Under the pieces are notes generated by a model. It worked only from the letters and a program-made list of their open reading frames with translations, searched no databases and was not told where the DNA came from. Of a stretch of DNA of 40,000 nt, positions 9,905 to 20,975 are shown piece after piece (the stretch's first letter is position 1; every line of letters begins with the position of its first letter). This DNA is from Prorocentrum cordatum (Eukaryota > Sar > Dinophyceae > Prorocentrales > Prorocentraceae): positions 1-40,000 of the forward strand of contig CAUYUJ010000770.1 in NCBI GenBank assembly GCA_963575745.1, in the 5' to 3' direction. The translations under genes and the position numbers were made by a program.

Positions 9905-10745
9905 GCGAGGCTCGCAGACCCCTGGGATGGCGAGGTCCCGCTCAGATCTGCGTGGTGCTTCACTCCGCTGGACCCGCCAGCAGCCTTCGAAAGTGGCGGC
10001 AGTTTCGCAGGTCGCAGCCCCCCAGGGACGGCGAGGCCCCGGTCGGATCCGCACAGTGCCTCGCTCCGCTGGACCCACTGGCAGTTCTCGAAAGTGGCGG
10101 CAGTTTCGCGGATCGCAACCCCCCGAAGGACGGCGAGGTTTCGCTCAGGTCCACGCGGTGCCTCAGTCCGTTGGGCTCGCCAGCAGCCCATCGAAAGTGG
10201 GGCAGTTTCGCAGACCGCAGCCCCCTGGGGACGGCGAGGTCTCGCTCGGATCCGCGCGGTGCCTCGCTCCGCTGGACCAGCTGGCAGCCCTCGAACGCGG
10301 CGACAGTTTCGCAGATCGCAGCCCCCCAGGGACGGCGAGGTCCCGTTCAGATCCACGCGGTGCCTCGCTCCTCTGGGCCCGCCAGCAGCCCTCGAAAGTG
10401 GCGGCAATGTCACAAATCGCAGCCCTCCAGGGACGGCGAGGTCTCGCTCATATCCGCGCGGTGCCTCACTCCGCTGGACCCACCAGCGGCCTTCGAATGA
10501 GTGATAGTTTCGCAGATCGCAGCCCCCCAAGGGACGGCGAGGTCTCGCTCAGATCCGCGCGTTGCCTCATTCCGTTGAACCCACCAGCAAACCTCGAAAG
10601 TGGCGGCAGTTTCGCGGATCGCAGCCCCCAAGGACGGCGAGGTCTCGTTCAGATCCGCGCGGTGCCTCATTCCGCTGGCCCTGCCAGCAGTTCTCGAAAG
10701 TGACGCCAGTTTCACAGATTGCAGCCCCCCCAGTGATGGCGAGGT
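9905..10745. repeat. ~101-bp tandem array (about 8 copies)
   Basis: Units are spaced about 99-103 bp, seen from the recurring TCGAAAGTGGCGGCAGTTTC at 9987, 10088, 10191, 10291, 10392, 10494, 10593 and 10693. Each unit also has GGGACGGCGAGG and GATCCGCGCGGTGCCTC. Few stops occur in any frame, so 200-300 residue frames cross it on both strands. Since the period is not a multiple of three these frames do not repeat a fixed peptide, and I do not call a protein. Confidence 0.9.
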
Positions 10746-10799
10746 CGCAGGCAGTCACCGCAGGCAAGATGCATACACAAAAAGTGCGCACGAGGTGAC

Positions 10800-10910
10800 A
10801 GCAGACAAAAAGGGGGGCGGGAGGCGGGAGGCGGGAGGCGGGACGCGGGAGGCGGGAGGAGGAGAAGGAGACGCGACCGCAGTGTTCTATTCAAAACGAG
10901 TACCCAACCA
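10800..10910 (+). repeat. Purine tract plus conserved 3' module after the 101-bp array
   Basis: The array is followed by (GGCGGGA)n at about 10815-10860, then GGAGGAGGAGAAG, then a module containing TTCAAAACGAGTACCCAAC and AGGAAGGGTGGGACAAATA. The same order (GGAGGAGGAGAAG, TTCAAAACGAGGACCCAAC, AGGATGGCTGGGAAATA) follows the unrelated tandem array at 19190-20975 on the minus strand. I infer a shared terminal module. Confidence 0.6.
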
Positions 10911-10929
10911 AGGAAGGGTGGGACAAATA

Positions 10930-12124
10930 GGATCGGCAAGAACTCTTCCCCACAAAAGTTCCGGTCGACGCTCGTGATTCTGAGGTGTGCCTTCCTGCCG
11001 GTAGATATTCACTGTGATAGGGCTGGCCGTCTTAGACGGAGCGGTGCTTCCGCCCAGCCAGCGGGCCCGCAGCGATCTGTGGCGTGAGTTTCGGTTTCGC
11101 GCCGATGATCATGGAGGTCGGCGCCCCCGAGGAATCTTTATCAAGAGTGCGCCCCGGCGCGATTCTTTTTTCTTTTTTCCTTCTCATATGTATAACAAAT
11201 GTTCGGGGAAATAAGCTAGACGATTTCGCCACCAAGCAAGGCTCGAAACTAAACGAGCATCCGTTCTGGCAGCAGCAGGCGTAGAAACATGAGTCTTCGC
11301 ATGTTGGCAGGTGCAGTGGAGTTTTCTGTTCGGCTTCGAGCGATGGCGTCGGATATTGCGACCACAAAAAATCTGGCGCCACCGAGGACAACATCACGAA
11401 TCTCGGAGAGACCACCGCCGTCGAATTGAGTCTCCTTCCTCTTCTGATGCCTCCTTTCCACCGCTTTCGAATGAAAGCGAACCGACCATCGATTCCGTGG
11501 TTGTCAGGGTAACCAGCCAGGATCGCATTTTCAAGGCTCACACGTTGGGACGCTATCTTGTGCTTCGGCCAACTTGTGGTTTCTGTCAACGATGCGCCTT
11601 TTACGCCCAGTGGAAGTGACGAATCTGATCAAGAGACCCTGCAAAAGGGCCAAAGGTCGGATGCAAAGGGTAGGCTGACGCATTGTGGAAGGGACGCCAT
11701 CCCAAATCAGGGGCGCCTATGTAGAACAAAATCACAAGGTGCCATCCGACGCCCGTCGCTCTGACCTGTGGCGGGTTTTTTCGTCGGAGCAAGACACTGA
11801 ACAAAAGATCTCCTCCTCCCTTCTCCCCGCCGACCTCGCATGGAAGGAGTTCAATGTCCGGGATTTAAGGGTCTGTTCGTGGTTTTCCAGTCTCGAGGTG
11901 CTTCCCATCAGCTGTGCTTCGCCGAGGGCGTTCAGGGGTGCCCAGATTGTCCCGGCTGGCCGCTGGAGACCTGAGCCATGATCCGGAAGCCAGACGACGG
12001 GGATCGTTCGGGCGGAACGAAGGGAGGGCAGTGGGACAGGAGGGGTTATGGAATCTGCTGCAGCAGTTGGTTTCGGCCCAACCGCAGGTGCTTTCCTCGA
12101 TACCTTTGCCCCAGGCGCCAGGAG
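10930..12124. other. Unassigned region
   Basis: No gene recognised. Two frames have balanced composition. One is plus-strand at 11311-11619 (102 residues, ending FCQRCAFYAQWK). The other is minus-strand at 11032-11589 (185 residues). They overlap, so at most one is real. A CTTTTTTCTTTTTTCC pyrimidine stretch lies near 11165. The frames could be exons of an unknown gene, but no splice boundaries can be fixed by eye. Confidence 0.4.
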
Positions 12125-12959
12125 GCTCCTGGACAACCATAATGGTGCTGCTGGTGATGCTGACGAGGATGTTGATATTGATGCTGATGTTGTTGTTGTT
12201 GTTGTTGTTGTTGCTTTTGTTGTTGTTGTTGTTGTTGATGGTGACGCTGCTGATCATGATTGATGGTGGTTACGGCGATGACGATGATAATGGCTATCGT
12301 GACGATGCTTGTAATGATGATGCGGATGAATATTACGATGACGATGGTGATGACGACGATGCTGCTGCTGATAATGTTGCCGATGATGCTGATGACGACG
12401 ATGATTATTATGATGAAGACGATGGCGATGATGATGGTGATGATGATGCTGATGATGACGATGGTGGTGGTTGTGATGATGATGCGGATGGCAATGATGA
12501 TGATAATGTTGAAGCTGCTGGTGTTGATGGCATTTGTAATGATGACGTTGATGACGATGACGATGCCGATGCCTGTGATGATGATTGTGATGATGATGGT
12601 GATGTTGATGTTGATGATAATGATGATGCCGATGTCGATGTCGGTGATGCCGATGTTGATTATGCCGGTGAGAATTCTGCTGACGATGATGGTGATGAGG
12701 GTGATGATGATGATGATGAGGATGATAATGAGGATGAGGATGACTAGGATGCTGATGCTGCTCATGACGATTATGATGATGCTGATGGTGATGATGATGC
12801 TGATGATGATGATGGTCATGATCATGAACATGATGATGGCGAGGCTTATGAGGATGAATTTGATGATGACGGTGACAATGATGACGATTATGTGGGCTTG
12901 GTGATGATGATGATGATGATGCTGATTATGCTGATGATGCTGCTGATGATGATGACGCC

Positions 12960-13011
<52 letters not shown>

Positions 13012-13125
13012 TTTATGATGCTGATGATGCTGCTGATGCTGATATGCTGATGCTGCTGATGCTTATGATGATGCTGATGATTATGCTGATGCTGATGATG
13101 CTGCTGCTGATGATGAGGATGCTTG

Positions 13126-13166
<41 letters not shown>

Positions 13167-13420
13167 CTGATAATGATGATGATGCTGATGTGTTGTTGAT
13201 GATGATAATGGTGATGGTGAGGTTGCGGCTGCTGACGATGATAATGAGGAGGAGGATGGTTTGGCTGAGGATGACGATGGTAGTCATGCTAGTGGTACTT
13301 ATGCTGATGACGACGACGACGGCAACGGTGTTGATGGTATACAATGCTTTGTTTTTTTTCACGAGTTTCTGTAGTCCTGTTGGTAGGCAGCGGTGTAGCG
13401 ATGGTGGTGATTCTGGTGAT
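12125..13420. repeat. Long TGATGA/TGTTGT imperfect microsatellite
   Basis: About 1.3 kb of GATGAT, GATGCT, GACGAT and a TTGTTG run (12185-12235). There are near-pure (GAT)n stretches at 12955-13015 and 13130-13165. Frames encode poly-Asp, poly-Met or poly-Ile/His on the two strands. The homogeneous codon runs and absence of flanking domains argue against a gene. Confidence 0.95.
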
Positions 13421-13720
13421 GTTGACGACGACTGCTCCTAGCCATGCACACTTCTTCAAGCAGTGCTTGCACTCGTAGAATTCTTCCCTTGCGTGACTAC
13501 GGGATTCGTTGGATGGGCCTGGCGAGGCTTTGCCACGTGGCCGCCCGTGGCCGCCCCGTGGCCGCCTCGTGGCCGCCTCGTGCGCCCAGGTGGTTTCGGC
13601 GACGTGTCGCCGGGCCGCCGCCCGTGGCCCCTCTGCGGCTGCCTCTGGGCTGCACCGCGTGCAGGGGAGACCCGTGCCAAGAAGTGTCCTGCTCTCCTCC
13701 AGGGTGTCAGGGTTCTCTTG

Positions 13721-13927
13721 TCGGGGGAGCGTAAGACCCGGGTTTGCCGGGACTCGGGTTCGCCATCGTTTTTTGACGACCGCGACTCGGATTTTGACGA
13801 GGAGGAGTTTTGTGGGATGTCTGCAGCGGGAGGCCTCGTCAAAATGCAGGCTCGGCCTCGTCATTTTTTTGACGACCTCGTCGGGGATTTCCGAGTCCCC
13901 CGTACCCGGGTCTTACGTCTCCCCGAT
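13721..13927. mobile_element. Terminal-inverted-repeat element (family H)
   Basis: A 207-bp unit. The left end (13721-13757) and the reversed right end (13892-13927) share CGTAAGACCCGGGT and GGGACTCGG in the same order. Further in, both arms carry TTTTTTGACGACC. No second copy was found here, and open frames through it are not protein-like. Confidence 0.7.
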
Positions 13928-13950
13928 CTTGGGTCTCGCTGATTTTGTGA

Positions 13951-14040
13951 TGGAGCGCTTGACGTTCCCAACACCAGCAATCCATGGACGTCCTGGGGTC
14001 TCAGGTCTGGGTTTCTCGTGGAAGGCTTCTTGTGGTCGGG
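13951..14040. repeat. Dispersed repeat F, copy 1
   Basis: About 85-90 bp similar in the same orientation to 34038-34123. Shared blocks are GACGTTCCC/GGCGTTCCC, TGGACGTCCTGGGGT, GGGTTTC and GTGGTCGGG. It abuts the family H element. No terminal repeats and no coding potential. Confidence 0.65.
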
Positions 14041-14099
14041 CCCCTACTGCATCTAATGCCCTTCGGCCCATCCCGCCGTGGTGCCTGGGTCGTGGGCCA

Positions 14100-14685
14100 A
14101 AGGCCTCTCGGGGGCGTTTGGGGGTTGCTTTGGGAGGCGTCCCGGGAGCAGATTCGGGGCCTCTTTGGGCGTTTGGGGGCCTCTTTGGGGCCTCCTTGGC
14201 GCCTCCTCGGGGCCTCCTGGGGGCCCCTTGGGGCAGAAGGCTGGGTAGGATTTTCTGTTCGTGTGCCGCCTCTTAGGCCCTTCCTTCTTTTGGGCTGTTT
14301 TTGGACCTTTTTGGGCCGTCCTGGGCGCCTCTGGGGCCGTGTTGGAGCCCTCGTGGGCCGTCGGGGGCCCTCTTGGACCGACTTGGGGCAGTCTTGGGGT
14401 CCTCTTGGGCCGTCTTGGAGCGTAGGAAGCTCGAAACGACGAGGACCCCAAACCTATGCAACAACCTGCGAAGATAAGCGTTTTTGGCCTCTTGGGGCCC
14501 TCTTGGGAAGGCCAGTGGGGCTCTTCCGGCGCCTCGAAGGCTTCTTGGGCCGTCTTGGGGCCATCTTGGGCGCCTTGGACCGATCGCTCGGCGATTCGGG
14601 GCCCTCCTGGACAGTCTGGGCGGCCTCGTGGGGCCCTCGTGGGGCCCGTCTTGGGGCCCTCCCGGGCTCGAGCACGTCAGGCGAC
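14100..14685. repeat. CTTGGGGCC/TCTTGGGCCG minisatellite
   Basis: Irregular units of about 10-20 bp with CTCTTGGG, GTCTTGGGG and CCTCGTGGG. It is broken near 14420-14500 by a short non-repeat segment. Plus-strand frames are Gly/Trp/Leu/Pro-rich and minus-strand frames Pro/Lys/Arg-rich by composition. The same motif type occurs at 6283-6425. Confidence 0.8.
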
Positions 14686-14984
14686 GAGAGGCCCCCGGGC
14701 CCCAGAGGGCGCGCGCGGCGCGCCCCCGGGGGGGCACGCGGCGCGCCACGGAGGATGCTGCAGCCTTGGGCCGGGGATGGGGCCGAGGACCTAGGGGCGC
14801 TCCAACGCGTGCCTCCAGGGCGAGGTGGCGGGTGCTGCGCCACATCGCCTACACCGCATAGCTGGCGCCGGGTGGCCTTTTTACCGCACAGCTGCACCGC
14901 AGTGGGGAGCCGTTTGGGGTCCACGCCGGTGAACATACCGTTGTGGTTGCTGCCGTCAGTATTGTGAATCTTATGGCGGCTGTG
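14686..14984. other. Unassigned spacer
   Basis: GC-rich to 14760, then mixed sequence with no recognisable feature. Confidence 0.4.
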
Positions 14985-15150
14985 ATGATGAAGAGGGAGG
15001 CAGGGAGGGAGGGGGGGGAGGATAGGAGGAACCCTCCTTCTTCTTCTTGTTCCTCTGGTATTTCCTATTATTCTTGGTCTTCTTCTCATTATTGTCATTT
15101 TCTATTAGTATTCTTATTATCAGGCTTATGATTATTGCTATTCGGATTCG

Positions 15151-15188
<38 letters not shown>

Positions 15189-15535
15189 TATTATTACTAT
15201 TAATATTATTATTACTACTACTAGTTTGTCAGTTATCATTCTTCTTATGTATCATCATTATCATCATTATATTATTATAAATGTGATTGCTATTATTATC
15301 ATTCGTATTATTGTTGTTGATATTATCAGTATCATTAGTATTAATAATACTACTGATTAGCCTTCTCATTGATATTATTATTAGCATCATCATTATCATT
15401 ATTATGATTGTTATCATTGTTGTTGTTATTATCATTATGATTGTTATCATTATTGTTATTATTATTATTGTTATTGTTATTATTATTGTTATTATTATTA
15501 TTTTTACTCTCATCATTATTATTTCTTTTCTTCAT
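14985..15535. repeat. AT-rich TTATTA/TTATCA microsatellite
   Basis: A G-rich run (14999-15020) and a TTCTTC stretch lead into about 400 bp of TTATTATTATTA with ATCATTATC variants. It is the most AT-rich part of the window. Hydrophobic (Ile/Leu) plus-strand and Asn-rich minus-strand frames are artefacts. Confidence 0.9.
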
Positions 15536-15870
15536 CTGCTCGTTCCCCTCCTCTTTGGAAGAGCCTTCTCGGCATGGCCCTCGGATTCCCTTCGCGGCTC
15601 CCCGCTGCCGCGCCAGGCGGTCCAGTCGCCGCCGCCGCGGCGCACCGCGTCGCCCCCCCGGGTGGGCACCACGGGGGGGGGTGATGCTGGAGGAGGACGG
15701 GGGAGGACGGAGGCGGAGGAGGACGGAGGAGGAGGAGGAGGAGGAGGGGCGGGAGGAGGAGGAGGACGGAGGAGGAGGAGGAAGGAGAGGAGGAGGAGGA
15801 GGAGGAGGAAGGAGGAGGAAGGCGGAGGAAGACGGAGGAGGAGGAGGAGGAGATTCTGGAAACTCTGCTT
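15536..15870. repeat. GC-rich segment followed by a (GGA)n tract
   Basis: 15545-15675 is GC-rich without a recognisable feature. 15685-15855 is GGA/GGAC repeat with an almost pure purine strand. Confidence 0.75.
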
Positions 15871-16276
15871 GATCGCGTAGCGATATGATGATGGGAATCC
15901 GCTGGCACCTACTGAGATGCCTGTTGCTTCCCCCCTCGCTGGAAAGTCTCAGCTCTGCTGAGCGCTTTGGGGCAGGACCCCAATGCAATTTGACGCAAAT
16001 ACTCCCGCCCAGTGGCGGTGGGTGTGTGTGTGTGGGTGTGTCACATGCAACGGCTAGCTTCCCAATCTGTTGGGAGGGGTACATCCCGCACACGGAACAA
16101 CGACAAACTTCCAGCCCAGCGTGGAACCTAGCTTGATGTGTTATGTGAATGCTACCCCCTGCTACATGTACATGCTTACCCAGGGGGGGCCTCATATAAG
16201 TGCCTTCTTAGTTTACAAGCTTGAAACACTCAGTGTTATACCATTGTGCACGTTTCGCTGTTCTGGCAGATCCCCT
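15871..16276. other. 3' flank of the minus-strand retrotransposon
   Basis: No gene. A short (GT)n run lies at 16020-16042. This stretch would hold the 3' untranslated region and end of the minus-strand element, but I see no poly(A)-like tail, terminal repeat or target duplication that fixes the end. Confidence 0.4.
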
Positions 16277-17100
16277 TCACACTCTACACCTACGACCCGT
16301 GTCGTCGAGCTGATGGGATGAGCTAAAGGCAGCACACAAAGAAGGGGCTGCGGCATGGGCCTTTGGGGTCTTGACCCGTCTGGGTCTGTCTGTACTCCTA
16401 CGGCTCCCGCATTCTTGGGTCTTCCGAAGACGCTCGTGCTCTAGGGCCTTTACGGTGGCTCTCAGGAGTCGTATGCGAACAAGGTATGCTTTATTCTCGA
16501 CCAGCGCAATGTTCTGGCGGACTGCTTTCGGTATCTGATGATCCTTGGCGGCCACGGCTGCAATCTCGTCCACAATTCTGTTGCCGTAGACGAGGGGCCC
16601 CAATGCTCGTCCATGGACGATGTCTTCGGCGGTCTGGTGAGATCGGGCCAGGAGCACGACGGCGTAGGTGGGCCTGTCTCTGAGCTGTTGGCCCACGCAG
16701 TGCCATAGGTCCGCATCATCTCCCTCTGGGTGCTGGGGATGCCCATTGTGGTAGTTGAGGTAGACTCCCTCACAGTCCGTGACGTAGATGATCTCGCCCT
16801 TCGACGATCGTAGGGCCATGAGGAGCGCCAGCAACTCTCCTCTGACCACAGTCTGGCGGTGCCCTGGGAGATGTCCCCAGGCGGCCCTGTGGAGCTCCAT
16901 GCCACCACGGCTGAGGTCGTGGAAGCTCGAGGTGGCCACTCCCACGCTCCATAGGGTGGAGTGCGCCGTGTTGGCCCCTCCGCTGGTATCGCCGAATATG
17001 TACAGCGTTTGCCCAGGGAGGCCGACGCCGAAGCACCCGTCCTGGTAGTGGTCGTCGTCGACGCCGTATGTGGACCAGTCCTCGTGGGTCGCTGGCGGCG
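16277..17100 (-). pseudogene. RNase H domain of the retrotransposon
   Basis: RNase H removes the RNA strand of the RNA-DNA hybrid made during reverse transcription. All four carboxylates expected of the fold are visible. They are Asp in YIFGDTSGG (codon at 16990-16988), Glu in VVRGELLALL (16837), Asp in IIYVTDCEG (16777) and Asp in GNRIVDEIAA (16570). A Lys/Arg-rich tail follows to the stop at 16277. The domain core frame is open for about 280 codons, but it is out of frame with the CCHC segment upstream; the shift lies near 17090-17040. It cannot be expressed from this locus as one protein with the reverse transcriptase without correction. Confidence 0.8.
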
Positions 17101-17678
17101 GGGCCCACGTCCATGAGTATGAGGCCTCCGGTCCAGAAGCACTCGTACATGTCCTGCTGTGTTGTGGCCTCCCCGAACATGCTGTCGCTGGCGTCGTAGA
17201 TCGGGCTGGTCTTCCGTTCCTGGCACCCCCAGGCACGGTGGAATGCGGTCTTTTTGTGTTGTTCGCATCGTGGGCAGAGCCATCTTAGGCTGGGACTGTG
17301 CTGATCTGGTCATGCACTCTGCCTTTCGGCCATGTTGCGCCAGCTGCGATGGTCAGCATCAATGTCGAGAGCCTCTTTCCATTCGGCCTCTTCTCGAGAT
17401 GCCCAAGTAAATATCGCTACGACCAGTTTTTGATTCCCTCCGCCATCACCGACCCGCCGTAGTGCTCGCTGGCCTGCTTCCGATATCGTGTCTGTATTCT
17501 GCTGTCGAGGCCGTGCAGGAGGGCTGGGGTGCCCGTGGGTCCTGTCGGGTCGAGCTCCCGGGCGGGTGTCCAGCACGTCGCCGCCTGGCCGGAGGGGGAG
17601 GTCCCAGGCGTCGGGCTCCCGCGGGTCCCATCCGTTCTCCATGAGGTACAAAATGATGGCCGACTGTGGTCCTCTCAC
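17101..17678 (-). pseudogene. Connector with CCHC zinc knuckle between RT and RNase H
   Basis: The frame opens near 17678 with AIILYLMENGWDPREPDAW, a Trp-containing pattern I associate with the post-RT region of dinoflagellate LINEs. It is interrupted by TGA at 17312-17310 and continues in the same frame with RWLCPRCEQHKKTAFHRAWGC at 17268-17206. That is a C-X2-C-X8-H-X4-C knuckle, a type that binds nucleic acid. It ends near MYECFWTGGLILMDVG before the frameshift into RNase H. The single stop with clear reading on both sides marks a decayed but recognisable copy. Confidence 0.7.
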
Positions 17679-17735
17679 TCCTCCTCCTCCTCCTCCTGCT
17701 CCTCTTCCTCCTCTTCCTCCTCCTCCTCCTCGTGA
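17678..17735. repeat. CCT microsatellite inside the RT/connector region
   Basis: (CTC)n with CTG and CTTC interruptions. The reading frame differs on the two sides of it, so expansion of this tract probably produced one of the frameshifts. Confidence 0.85.
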
Positions 17736-19110
17736 CGGACCCGCTGGCCAGCGGGGAGTTGGCGGAAGTGCTGACAGCCTGGTGCCATGCGTGTTGTATC
17801 GTCTTCTGCATGGGTCCTGCCTGGATCCACGTCGTCGGCCGCCGGTGGATGGCCTCCTGGGGAAACCGTCTGGCTGGGTCTCGGCCTGCAGCCTTCAGGT
17901 CCAGCAAGGTGGTGGGGCAGCACCCCGGCATGCGCGGCCCCAGCGCATCCCCGAGACGGCGTCGGAACAGCTGCATGTGGGTGCCGAAGACGCCGTGGAT
18001 CTGGTGCCCGTATCCGCCTTCCGCCTGCCCGCCTTGCTCGGCCAACCTACCAGTGAGGTGGTATCGCCTGGTAGGCCGTGCCAGTCGGATGATCTTGCGA
18101 TGCATGATGCCGTGGCAGGTCAGACGCTGACGTCTGGTGTGCCTGGCGTGCCGTACCCCTGCACCAAGGTCGGCTCCTAGGTAGCCGGCCTGTGATCGGG
18201 CCTGCACCTTGAAGCCGCGTCTCGCCAGGCCGCGCACCACGTAGCGAGCGTCGTCCATGCTGGAGGACATTACTATGCTGTTCTTGGCGATGCTGAGGCC
18301 GTGCGACTTGAGTGCCTCGCAGGTGTCCGTGAGGCACTGCAGAAGCTCTTGCCGAACAGCCTTGTGAGAGCCCTGGATGCGTTGAGATAAATCATCGATC
18401 CATAATCGATGTTAAAACTGGGGATGTACTTGAGTGATCTTCTGCAACGCTAGGAATGTCATGCATTCGGCAAAACGAGTTCCTGATCGTAGACCGTGTG
18501 CCACGGACCGTGTTGGCTGGAACGGCATGGTGTAGCTACCGCTCTGCCTCGAGGTCCGTGGTGCGATGCATTGTAGTAGTTCCAGCCCTAGGACCTCCGC
18601 AGGAAAGTCCATGCCTAAGGCCTGCTCGCCCAGGGCAACCCAGGATATGTTGTCGTAGAACTGTGAAATGTCAAGGATCCCATGTCCTTGCCACACGTGA
18701 ACGTACTCGGTGAGCTCTTCTTGGAGGGTCCTGTCATAGGCTTCCTTCAGGGCTGAGTTGCCCCTGATGGCAGCATCCCATTGAGCGAAACATTCCTGAT
18801 TCCATGATCTGACTATGTCCTCGCGGCACATGGGCCATAAGCGCGCGATCTCTGCGAGGAGGCCGACGACGCGGTCACCGTTGTCCGTCTTGGCACGCAT
18901 GGCTCCGATGGTCATGAGCAGCTGATGCGGCCATGCCTGATGTCGAATAGTGTCGGTAGCTCCTCCAGTGCATCACCGGGCAGCCGTAATAGGTCCAAGG
19001 GGCTGAGCCTGTCCGCTCCCTGACCTATGGAGGCCCGCTAGCGCTGCAGCGCGTCGTGGACGTCGCCTCCCGTCAGGGGAGGGAGTCTGCCCTTCTTCTG
19101 GAGCTTGAGA
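17736..19110 (-). pseudogene. Reverse transcriptase domain of the retrotransposon
   Basis: RT copies element RNA into DNA at the nicked target. In order on the minus strand: LTGGDVHDALQR and, after a TAG at 19040-19038, ASIGQGADRLSPLDLLRLPG (fingers, motif 1 type). After a frameshift near 18940 comes WPHQLLMTIGAM (motif 2 type), then DISQFYDNI with motif A Asp at 18672-18670, GLRSGTRFAE at the motif B position (usual pattern GLPAGC-like), a TAA at 18414-18412, then WIDDL with both motif C aspartates (18396-18391). Downstream, MDDARYVVRGLARRGFK and YGHQIHGVFGTHMQLFRRRL fit the thumb and C-terminal part. The catalytic Asp residues are intact, but two stops and frame changes make it a pseudogene. 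Confidence 0.85.
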
Positions 19111-19111
19111 T

Positions 19112-19195
19112 GTATTTCCCAGCCATCCTGTGGTGTTGGGTCCTCGTTTTGAAGAGACGGTCCCCGCGTTCCTCTTCTCCTCCTCCTCCCCCTCC
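19112..19195 (-). repeat. Purine tract and conserved module at the 3' end of the ~100-bp array
   Basis: On the minus strand the array ends in GGAGGAGGGGGAGGAGG and GAGAAGAGG. It continues with CGGGGACCGTCTC, TTCAAAACGAGGACCCAAC and AGGATGGCTGGGAAATA, and then enters RT coding sequence. The plus-strand 101-bp array at 9.9-10.7 kb ends in the same way. Confidence 0.6.
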
Positions 19196-20975
19196 TCCTC
19201 TCCACCGCCCGCATGCGTCCCCCGCACCCATTTCGGCACATCCCTCACACGTTTCGTGGCCCCATAGGGAGCTCCACCGAAGGCCCCAGTGGGACCGCCC
19301 GCATGCGTCCCCCACACCCAATTTCCACCCACCCAGTACACCGTTTCGTGGCCCAATGGGGAGCTCCACCGAAGCCCCCAGTGGGACCGCCCGCATGCGT
19401 CCCCCACATCCAATTTGGCATTTTCACCCACCCAGCACAGCGCTTCGTGACCCCATAGGGAGCTCCACCGAAGCTCCAAGTGGTACCGCCCACATGCGTC
19501 CCCCACAGTTATTTTTTGGATTTTCACCAACCCAGTACAGCGTTTCGTGGCCCAATAGGGAGCCCCATCAGAGCCCCCAGTGGGACCGCCCGCATGCGTC
19601 CCCCACACCCAACTTGGCATTGTCACCCACTCAGCACAGCGTTTCGCGGCCCCATAGGGAGCTCCACCGAAGCCCCTAGTGGGACCGCCCGCATGCGCCC
19701 CCCACGCGCAATATGGCATTTTCACACACCCAGTGCAGCGTTTCGTGGTCCCATAAGGGGGCTCCACCGAAGCCCCCAGTGGGACCGCCCGCATCCGCCC
19801 CCCACGCGCAATATGGCATTGTCACCCACCCAGTACAGCGCTTCGTGACCCCATAGGGAGCTCCACCGACGCCCCCAGTGGTACCGCTGTCATGCGTCCC
19901 CCACATCCAATTTGGCATTTTCACACAGCCAGTACAGCGTTTCGTGGCCCAATAGGGAGCCCCACCGAAGCCCCAAGTGGGACCGCCCACATGCGCCCCC
20001 CACACCCAACCTGGCATTGTCACCCACCCAACACAGCGTTTCGTGGCCCCATAGGGAGCTCCACCGAAGCCCCCAGCGGGACCGCTTGCATGCGCCCCCC
20101 ACGCGCACTTCGGTGTTCACCCACCCAGTGCAGCGTTTCGTGGTCCCATAGGGAGCTCCACCGAAGCCCCCTGTGGGACCGCCCGCATGCGCCCCCCGCG
20201 CGCAATATGGCATTTTCACCCACCCAGTACAGCGCTGCGTGACCCCATAGGGAGTTCCACCGAAGCCCCCAGTGGTACCGCCCGCATGCGTCCCCCACAT
20301 CCAATTTGGCATTTTCACCCGCCCACTGCAGCGTTTCGTGGCCCAACAGGGAGCCTCACCGAAGCCCCCAGTGGGACCGCCCGCATGCGTCCCCCACACC
20401 CAACTTGGCATTGTCACCCACCCAGTACAGCGCTTCGTGGCCCCATAGGGAGCCCCACCGAAGCCCTCAGTGGGACCGTCCGCATGCGTCCCCTGCACCT
20501 GATTTGGCATTGTCACCCGCCCAGTACAGCGCTCCGTGGCCCCACAGGGAGCTCCACCAAAGCCCCCAATGGGACCGCCCGCGTGCGCCCAGTTCAGCGC
20601 CGCGTGGCCCCATAGGGAACTCCACCGAAGCCCCCAGTGGTACCGCTCGCATGCGTCCCCCACAGGGAGCCCCACCGAAACCCCCAGTGGGGCCGCCCGC
20701 ATGCGCCCCCCCCTACACACCCAATTTGGCATTTCCACTTCCCTTTTACAACGCTTCGCGGCCCCATGGGGAGCTCCACTGAAGCCCCCAGTGGGGCCGC
20801 CTGCATGCGTCCCACACGCCTAATTTTGCATTTTCACCCACCCAGTGCAGCGCTTCGTGGCCTCATAGGGGGCTTCACCGACGGCCGCAGTGCTACCGCC
20901 CGCATGCGTCCACCCCCCGCCCAGCGCAGCGCTTCGTGGCCCCATAGGGAGCTTCACCGAATAAGATATTCACAA
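19190..20975. repeat. ~100-bp tandem array (about 19 copies) splitting the retrotransposon
   Basis: Units average 98-100 bp and carry GGGAGCTCCACCGAAGCCCC, GTGGGACCGCCCGCATGCG and CAGCGTTTCGTGGCC. Shortened units occur near 20600-20670. The array sits between the endonuclease-RT linker (ending NILFGEA on the minus strand) and the start of RT. It is therefore an insertion or expansion within the element. Minus-strand frames of 273 and 282 residues (18973-19794, 19890-20738) exist because the unit lacks stops in several frames; they shift frame from unit to unit, so a real repeat protein is unlikely. Confidence 0.9.

Noticed and set aside
9640-10703. 200-300 residue frames in the 101-bp array
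   Set aside because: Several frames on both strands are open over the same repeats; stop-poor composition explains them.
12125-12904. Poly-Asp and poly-Met frames resembling acidic proteins
   Set aside because: They come from the TGATGA microsatellite, and every frame is open.
15287-15530. Multi-pass membrane protein (Ile/Leu-rich frame)
   Set aside because: It is the TTATTA microsatellite read as Ile/Leu; the other strand reads as poly-Asn.
18973-20738. Two 270-280 residue minus frames resembling a repeat protein
   Set aside because: The ~100-bp unit is not a multiple of three, so the peptide changes with each unit. Coding retroelement sequence lies on both sides, so the array is an insertion.
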